Part shown: positions 58,301 to 64,000 of the stretch, one piece after another | Layout: every line of letters begins with the position of its first letter | Numbering within the stretch: the stretch's first letter is position 1 | Assembly: GCF_000224145.3 (NCBI RefSeq) | Contig: NC_020168.2 | Span: forward strand, 1,257,177 to 1,321,176 | DNA length: 64,000 nt | Origin: Ciona intestinalis | Taxonomy: Eukaryota > Chordata > Ascidiacea > Phlebobranchia > Cionidae | Reading direction: 5' to 3' | Notes under the pieces: generated by a model | Database searches by the model: none | The model's input: the letters and a program-made list of their open reading frames with translations, nothing else | Told to the model about the DNA's origin: nothing | Program-made: the position numbers and the translations under genes

Positions 58301-58895
58301 ATCCATTAAAATTCGGCGCAAAATATTGATCTATGTCTATGAAACATATCCTCCGGTCGCGAAGTGATAATTGTACGAAGGAAGGGATACAGCTGTGAAA
58401 AACCGCGACAGTTATACAGAACGAAACCCGCAGATTTTCATGTTCGTTCATTGAACGAAACCTTCAATGATGCGACTTCGTGTCCCGGCGTAAGAAACAT
58501 GTTAATGATTTATAACACACAGGGGTCTACTAACGCGTGTTGGCGTAAAACCACGATGGCGTTCATAGACAATTTATAACAGATTTTGAAAGCATCACTT
58601 TATTGCAATATAGTAGGATGGGCGAAGATGGGACACCTTTAACACATAATTTCCAAATAACCTGATCTTGTTTTAAAGAATTAACAACGGTCTGTGGAAG
58701 TCGTAAGAATACGGTTTCATAATTCTTTGAATGTTTTTTGTTTACTACCAAATGGAAAGAAAAAATAAAATGAAAAGGTGTCTCATCTTCCCCCAACCCT
58801 ACTATATATCCTGAAAAAAAATTATATACAACCTCACCTGACAAAAGAATCCAGAATATAGTTCCAACCAACAGGGCTTGACTTTGTCCATTCAT
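43378..58895 (-). CDS. IGSF9: Igsf9/Turtle-like adhesion receptor, gene 1 (5 Ig + 2 FN3 + TM + long tail)
   Basis: Homophilic neural/epithelial adhesion family. The signal peptide exon is 58838-58895. Ig1: 56849-57025 (PPHVNPHF; vertebrate PPHVDPEY) and 54654-54824 (DEGWYECR). Ig2: 50619-50761, 50411-50540. Ig3: 50247-50352, 49986-50167. Ig4-5: 48912-49060, 48595-48852 (YSCTPYNILGTGGES; vertebrate YTCVPYNTLGTMGQS), 48229-48388. FN3-1: 48054-48165 (VPGYDGGYPQHF), 47806-47981. FN3-2: 47282-47749. TM: 47064-47225 (GSIFIFVTIAIAIGYW). Tail: 46954-46996, 46031-46113, 45951-45974 (24 nt), 45652-45816, 44473-45565, 44013-44385, 43826-43952, 43653-43754, 43528-43595, 43378-43465. All junctions are in phase, about 1,538 residues, except for one extra base near 44760 inside the 44473-45565 exon. 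Vertebrate residues quoted are from memory. Confidence 0.93.
50762..54653. other. Long intron of Igsf9-like gene 1
   Basis: Separates the Ig1 and Ig2 exons. Apart from a MITE-related block near 53823-54135 I see no exon or structured element in it. Confidence 0.6.
53823..54135. mobile_element. Composite/diverged MITE-related block
   Basis: Three G- or C-rich termini are visible: TTAGGTTGGGGTAAGATGAG at the left, an internal GGGGGGGTAAGATGGGACTG, and CATCTTACCCCATGTCCCA plus TACCCCATCCTATTATA at the right. This fits one insertion next to or inside another, or a longer subfamily. Confidence 0.55.
55551..55625 (+). mobile_element. MITE fragment (left terminus)
   Basis: TATAGTAGGGTGGGGTAAGA followed by TGGGATAAGTATGCACA; the remainder is diverged. 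It lies in an intron of Igsf9-like gene 1. Confidence 0.5.
56143..56309 (-). mobile_element. MITE family copy in Igsf9-like gene 1 intron
   Basis: GAGTGGGGTAAGATGGGACA at the left and CGATCCCATATTGCCCCAAA at the right, with GGTAGTGAACAAAAAAT in the interior (forkhead-like core changed by one base). Confidence 0.75.
56612..56712. repeat. Palindromic tandem repeat of ACTTAAGTATA units
   Basis: Five or so near-identical TACTTAAGTATAA units, each itself a palindrome, between inverted arms ATGGTCATCGTATACTTAAG and its complement ending GATGATATGGTC. The whole can fold as one long hairpin. It sits in an intron of Igsf9-like gene 1. Confidence 0.85.
56770..56821 (+). mobile_element. MITE fragment (right terminus)
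   Basis: AAAAGGTGTGCCGCTTTACCCC followed by TTGCCCCACCCTATTAGA. Confidence 0.45.
58608..58806 (+). mobile_element. MITE family copy in first intron of Igsf9-like gene 1
   Basis: TAGTAGGATGGGCGAAGATG at the left and CATCTTCCCCCAACCCTACT at the right, with TTTTTGTTTACTACC inside. It begins 32 bases from the signal-peptide exon donor. Very close in sequence to the copy at 42597. Confidence 0.88.
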
Positions 58896-60294
58896 TTAAC
58901 ACTGTTGTTTCAACAATTTGAGTTTTTAAAATAAGCAACAAAAGTCAGATAGACTTTCCAATTCGGTGGTTCAGGTGTTGACCTATAGATCACTCTAGTT
59001 CTGCACACACATTTTTCACTATACCTTTATGGGACCAATAATATTTGAAAGCACGAGCTAAACTTGGGTTGTCTTCCTATACAACCTGTACCAAAATGCC
59101 CAGCGAATAAAAATACGTCCGTGATAAATATCACCTACAAGACGCTGCCTTTCGTTTTCTCTTTCTTCCTCTCGAGTGCGATTTTTAACCAGTTTCTTTT
59201 TAAGTATCTGTTGTTAGTCTTCTGTCTACTCTATATTTATATAAGCACAGCGACACTCAATTTCATTCACTGACAAAGAACTGCTTTGAATTATTCTGTT
59301 TTAACAACTATAGCAGGCTGCAATAGTGTACGAAGTCGTATAACCAGCTATAGTTAAGCTCGATTTTATTAAAATGAACGATCGTTTTTAAATTTTGCCC
59401 TATAGTAATAAAGATTGTTATACTCTAGCTGTGACGGTTCGCACTCTCGCTTCGAGCCAACTAAATATATTCTGTGTTTACATAGCTAATATAAGCAGGT
59501 ATCGCTTATGTACATATTGAGTAAACATGGCACCTCACCACAGCAAGCTATAACCGTGCACATATGAAGGACTCAATTCAGAGCTTTACCAACGGCAATG
59601 CATGAATCGATTTTTAATAAGTGTAATATTTGATTATATGGACGGGTCATGTTCCTCTCTCCGAAAGTATATATTTGCTCGCCAATGTGACACTTTATAT
59701 TAAGGAATTATCGACGAACTATTTACACTAACAGTATTTCAGGATTACGTCACAGTTTAAAGAAAAAAATGTTTCTTTTCATTATTTTTCTTCACTTTGA
59801 ATCTCCAGTCGCAGTGAACTACATGAGAGGCCGATATAAGTAGAGGGAAATAAATTATTAACATCAGTTGTATTGTGACACAACCCACCGCAAGTAAAGA
59901 AATAAACTGACAACTTCGTTTTAGTAAAGTTAAACAAACACTCAGTGTCTGACTTACTATATTCTCAGCACGTAGCTTTACAGTAAACTAACTATAGATG
60001 ATTTTTAAATATTAAATTAGAGGTCTGTGTTTTAACTGCATTTGGAAGTCTTGTATTGTAGAATAAAATTCTACAGAAAAATTTATGTTTACGTAAAATT
60101 AACACTGAGTTCTTGGCGAAAGAGGATTAAAGATAAATAATTAAATAAACTTTAAAAACAACATATTCCCCAATTAAGATGAACTTATATTCGATTTAAG
60201 CAATACCTCAGCAACACAAGATATCAAAAATAATTGACTCTGATCTAATAAAGCTTAAGTTCTGCTTCAGTGCTTGGCACAGTTAAAACGATAT
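58896..60294. other. Intergenic region between the two Igsf9-like genes
   Basis: About 1.4 kb between the start codon of gene 1 and the stop codon of gene 2, both on the minus strand. It should contain the gene 1 promoter and gene 2 3' UTR. No TATA box or polyadenylation signal could be assigned with confidence. Confidence 0.5.
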
Positions 60295-63200
60295 TTAAAA
60301 TTCATCTTGCTGTAGTCGACGAAAGTGAAGAAATTCCCGCTTTAGAATTGCACACCTAAACAGAAACGTTGTGAGTTGGAGTTATAAAGAGAATCTTTTT
60401 TATCAACGCGAAACAAAACAGTGTAAATACATTCTTTCTTTACATTCTTGAATTTTCTTACCTTCGTTCAATATCTTCTTTTTTCAAATCCTCTTCACGC
60501 ATTTCTGAATCATTCTAAACAAAACGTTGGTTTGTTGCAGTATTACTAATAAAGTCAAAAAACAAACCTTTATTGCTTCATACGTGGCATCGACACCCAT
60601 AGAAGAATCATCAGATTCTGCATTTACAGTAAACTTGCAGAGCTGGCGTCGTAATTCCTGCAAAAATATGATTTAGTTATCTTTATTAAACAAATGAAAC
60701 AAATTACTTCTGAAACAGAAGTTGATGATTTGAGACTTTCAAAGTTCTTCAAAGCTTCCAGAATTTCTGATTCCATTGCGTATTCTGAATCCCATTCATA
60801 ATTATCTTCCACAGAGGAGTTGTCCCGTCTTGACCTGGTTTAACTTTGTCATTACTCGTTTACCAAAATGTAGTCCAGAGATATATTTTTTGCCATTACT
60901 CGTTTACCAAAATGTAGTCCAGTTTATAATTGGGATACACATATGGTCTTAAACAAGTTTTACTATCAAAACAAATATATGGTCGTGGGGTAAGATGGGA
61001 CACCTTTGCCACACAATGTCCAAATAACATGATCGTGTTTTAAACAATTAACAACGGCCTATAAAAGTCCTGAGGATACAGTTTTATAGTTATTTGAATG
61101 TTCTTTGTTTACTACCAAATGGAACGAGGAAATAGAATAAAAAGTTGTTCTATCTTTGCCCATCCATACTATACATAAACATTTAGTACCAGGTAATGTT
61201 TAAATGCACCACACAGTGTAAGCTTAGAGCGATACACACCTGTCAGAATTCCTTGCTCCCTTAGTTCCTGGTGATGAAAGTAAAGTATCTTGTGTGACGT
61301 AACCACTACTTGACGATTCACCATGGTTATGACGTGGGTGGGCGGTATTGGTACATTCATCGGCTCCACCTCCGAAAAACTTGCATTTTGCTTGTTCATC
61401 TGATAAAGGATGACGGATTGTAGTTGTCTAAAACTTTTGTGTATAATAATCTAACCTTTTAATGCATTGACAGACCGAACATCTCCGGTGGTAATGGTAC
61501 TATCGCCATTGAACGAAGAATTACTGATCGTTGGACAATTATTTGAAGAAGTGGTTCCGCCCCGAAGGTCGGTTTGAAGACATGCGTCAATGCCAGAAAC
61601 TGCAGTTTCCGGCGGTAAGTAAGAATTTATCGGCAGGGAAAGAGTTTTTAGTTTAGAAAGTCTACCAAGGCTTCCCCATTGGCATGTGCTCGTGTCAGTT
61701 TGAAGATCCTGCATTAGATTATAAGGCTTATTGATTTGATCCGGCGAACATGTTTTAGAAAGCTCGAAGTTTTGAGGGTGAGCTTTAAATTTACGCGGAC
61801 TACACGACGACGATGAAGTTGGGGAAGAAACAGATTTGTCATTGTTTTCAACTCGTAAAGAATCAGGGATGTCGGCAAGGGATATCACTGTCGGTTTCGG
61901 GATGAAAGAAGTTGATATTTCAATACTAGGTTGCAAACTTTGATCCAACAGCTGTGGTGCTGTACCGGAAAACTTAGATCTCGTATTTCTTGGATGGGAG
62001 GATGTATTTATCTCGTCTGCCTCCTTCAACTTAAGTTGAGGAAATCCTCTTTCCCTTCTCCTTATCTCATGGGTGGGACTCAACAGCGCCTCAAGTGACG
62101 TACGGTGTTTCGGTGAGATGTCGCTCCTTTCTATCGATGGTCTCTGTATTGAAATATTGGGTAAAGTCACTAATGCATTTTTGCCTTTAAAAATTTAAAA
62201 CGTTTCCAATTTCGTTCCGAAATGACGAATTCTGTTTCGAAAACGAATTTTTATTTTCAAATTTTCCTTCTCGAAACGATTTGTACAATATTTTTGTTCC
62301 CATTTTTTTTTAAATCGTTATTTGGGTATAGTTCGTAACAATTTAATTGTTTTTAACTGATGATCTACCGTTAATCACAGTTAACAAGTGCATTACACGC
62401 GGTAAATCCTAAATTATCATCAAATAATAAATACCTTTTGTCGCGAGAACGACGATTCCTCCGACTTCATTCCCATCTTATTTGATCCTTTCCAAAACAA
62501 ACTGAACATGTTTTATTTTGTTATATCATCACAACAACTATCGACATGCTTGCGAACACTTAGTTACAATCATGCTTACAAATCAACACACAATACTCAC
62601 CAACTTTTAAAGGATTCCTTAACAGTTCTTTAACGACTTGCTTCGTCAGACTCTTGATGTAACGAACCTCGATGTCACTGTTACTGCAGTCGATCTCTAG
62701 CGCTACGGAGCGGTCGTCCAAACTGTGGTTTTGATTCCACCGATGCGGTCTAGCACGCTCATAGTCACAACTGTAGCTGGCTCGAGTTCTTGGTCTTCTG
62801 TGTTGCAAGAGAAATTGTTCTTTGTTAAAAGATTGCTCCCTGAGTGGATTTTGATCATTGGGACGGTTTTTAATTGGAGATGAAGACAAAAGTGGAGTCT
62901 GGTGTGACGTAATATCACTGATGTCACAAAATCGACTTCCATATCCAGCTATTACAACGTCATCGATTTGTTGTTGGTGATCTCTTGAAATTACATTGTC
63001 ATTGTCCTGACATAAGTTTGGATGTGGAGAGGTGACACCGTGGGGCGAGTCAAAGCCAACAACACCAAAAACAAGATCATCTTTAATTTGTGGTGACTCT
63101 TCGTGCCGTCTGTCTTCAAACGATATACGTCGTACAAAAGTTCTACTGCTTGTAGTTCCATTTAAATCAGGTACACATGAAGTTGATAAAGTTTCTTTGA

Positions 63201-64000
63201 GGTAATCGGGTACACCGGAAAATGGTCGACTTGGTAACGTGGCATCTACAGAACAATGTTTAGGTCATGCGGTTAAAACCAAAAGAAATATCATTTTAAA
63301 AACACTTACTCTTATTGTATTTTACTCCCAAAACCTTTCGCATATTCTCTTGTTGGGCGAATAAAACTTTGACAGCAGTTTCACGTCTGGTTCGAATGGA
63401 GTCATTATCTTTACTTCTTTGATTATGGTTCAAGCCACCAACATCTTGAGAAAACGATTGATGAAGCAAACAGTCTTCTAAATCTGTTTATATTGAAAAA
63501 ATAATTAATTAAATATCCATCATTCACATAAGCGTGGTAACTTTTACTAACCTATGTTATTTTCAGAACTGAATACGGACCGGTTTTTCAAAACGTTAGT
63601 CTTGTAGGTTTGGTCCGAGGCAGCTGAAGTAAAACCATCAGTTCTTGTCAAGTGAAATTTCCGCTCCTTATCTTGTTTATCATCATAACTGCGCAAATAA
63701 ATGATTACACCTGAAAACAAAATTTTGAAAGATATTAGTTTACCTTATTTGGTTTTCATCGGAGGAAGAAACATTACTTCTTGAAGGAGAACCTGAGATA
63801 TATTAATGTGCTTTCATACTTTATGAATAAAATAACAATTCAAACCATTTGTTTTGTTTTCTCTTTGAAGTTTGCGTCGACGGTACAGCCAAGTGATCAC
63901 CCCTACCAAGATGAGAATGGCCAGGATACAACCAAACACCCCACCTATGATGGAACCATCACCGGTTTTCACAAATTCTTTGTCAACATATAGTGGGTAG
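60295..64000 (-). CDS. Igsf9-like receptor gene 2 (tandem paralogue), TM and cytoplasmic tail; 5' part beyond window
   Basis: Only the 3' end is in view. Exon 63846-64000 and beyond has a membrane segment (IIGGVFGCILAILILVGVI) followed by the stop-transfer YRRRK. Tail exons: 63744-63792, 63552-63688, 63310-63483, 62601-63245, 61456-62184, 61240-61399, 60708-60834, 60568-60657, 60462-60514 and 60295-60355 (stop); all phases agree. The tail aligns block by block with gene 1: EIDCSNSDIEVRY (gene 1 EIDCSRSNIEVRY), SSSSGY, then YEWDSEYAMESEILEA (gene 1 YEWDSEYAMESEIIEA) and a final short RCAILKREF exon (gene 1 RCAALKEEY). The same strand, adjacency and exon order show tandem duplication. The ectodomain is predicted to be Ig/FN3 but lies outside the window. 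Confidence 0.88.
60849..60921. repeat. Short direct repeat in Igsf9-like gene 2 intron
   Basis: CATTACTCGTTTACCAAAAT followed by GTAGTCCAG occurs twice, about 43 bases apart, just upstream of the YEWDSEYAMES exon acceptor. Confidence 0.8.
60977..61173 (+). mobile_element. MITE family copy in Igsf9-like gene 2 intron
   Basis: GGTCGTGGGGTAAGATGGGA at the left and CTATCTTTGCCCATCCATAC at the right, with TTCTTTGTTTACTACC inside. Confidence 0.82.

Overview
The window is animal DNA from an ascidian tunicate, most probably a Ciona-type sea squirt. It is AT-rich, the coding genes are split into many short exons by mostly short introns with GT..AG ends, and genes with chordate orthologues (Six1/2, an Igsf9/Turtle family, a DPP4-type peptidase, a TEDC1-like protein) sit among short inverted-repeat elements. 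The species is inferred, not proven. Three N runs (891-1390, 17006-17130, 37762-37886) mark assembly joins. The last two lie beside near-identical direct duplications, which suggests that alternative haplotypes were merged into one scaffold.

Layout. (1) 1503-4783, plus strand: the 3' part of a coiled-coil gene resembling TEDC1 (tubulin epsilon/delta complex 1); its first exon(s) are probably in or before the first gap. (2) 4784-15347: gene-poor, with two MITE copies. (3) 15348-24053, minus strand: a Six1/2 homeobox gene. Its second homeodomain exon is present twice. Between the copies lie a gap, two orphan immunoglobulin exons (LAR-phosphatase-like) and an apparently intact 4.3 kb DNA transposon with about 280 bp terminal inverted repeats. 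The transposon encodes a THAP + DDE transposase and, convergently, a SWIM zinc-finger + YqaJ nuclease protein, the architecture of the ISL2EU (IS4EU) superfamily. (4) 24054-36309: gene-poor upstream region of Six1/2 with MITEs and a few weak exon candidates. (5) 36310-42152, plus strand: a DPP4/FAP-family (S9B) serine peptidase with an intact catalytic triad but a changed substrate-amine-binding glutamate motif; four of its exons are duplicated around a gap. (6) 43378-58895, minus strand: a 24-exon Igsf9/Turtle-like adhesion receptor (5 Ig, 2 FN3, one TM, long tail). (7) 60295 to the window end, minus strand: the TM and cytoplasmic part of a tandem paralogue whose tail shares conserved blocks with the first.

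A roughly 195 bp MITE family with about 29 bp inverted termini and a conserved GTAAACA (forkhead-type) core recurs about 20 times, often inside introns. No operon-type organisation, CRISPR array or convincing RNA gene was seen. The genes appear independent apart from the tandem Igsf9 pair and the two convergent genes of the transposon.
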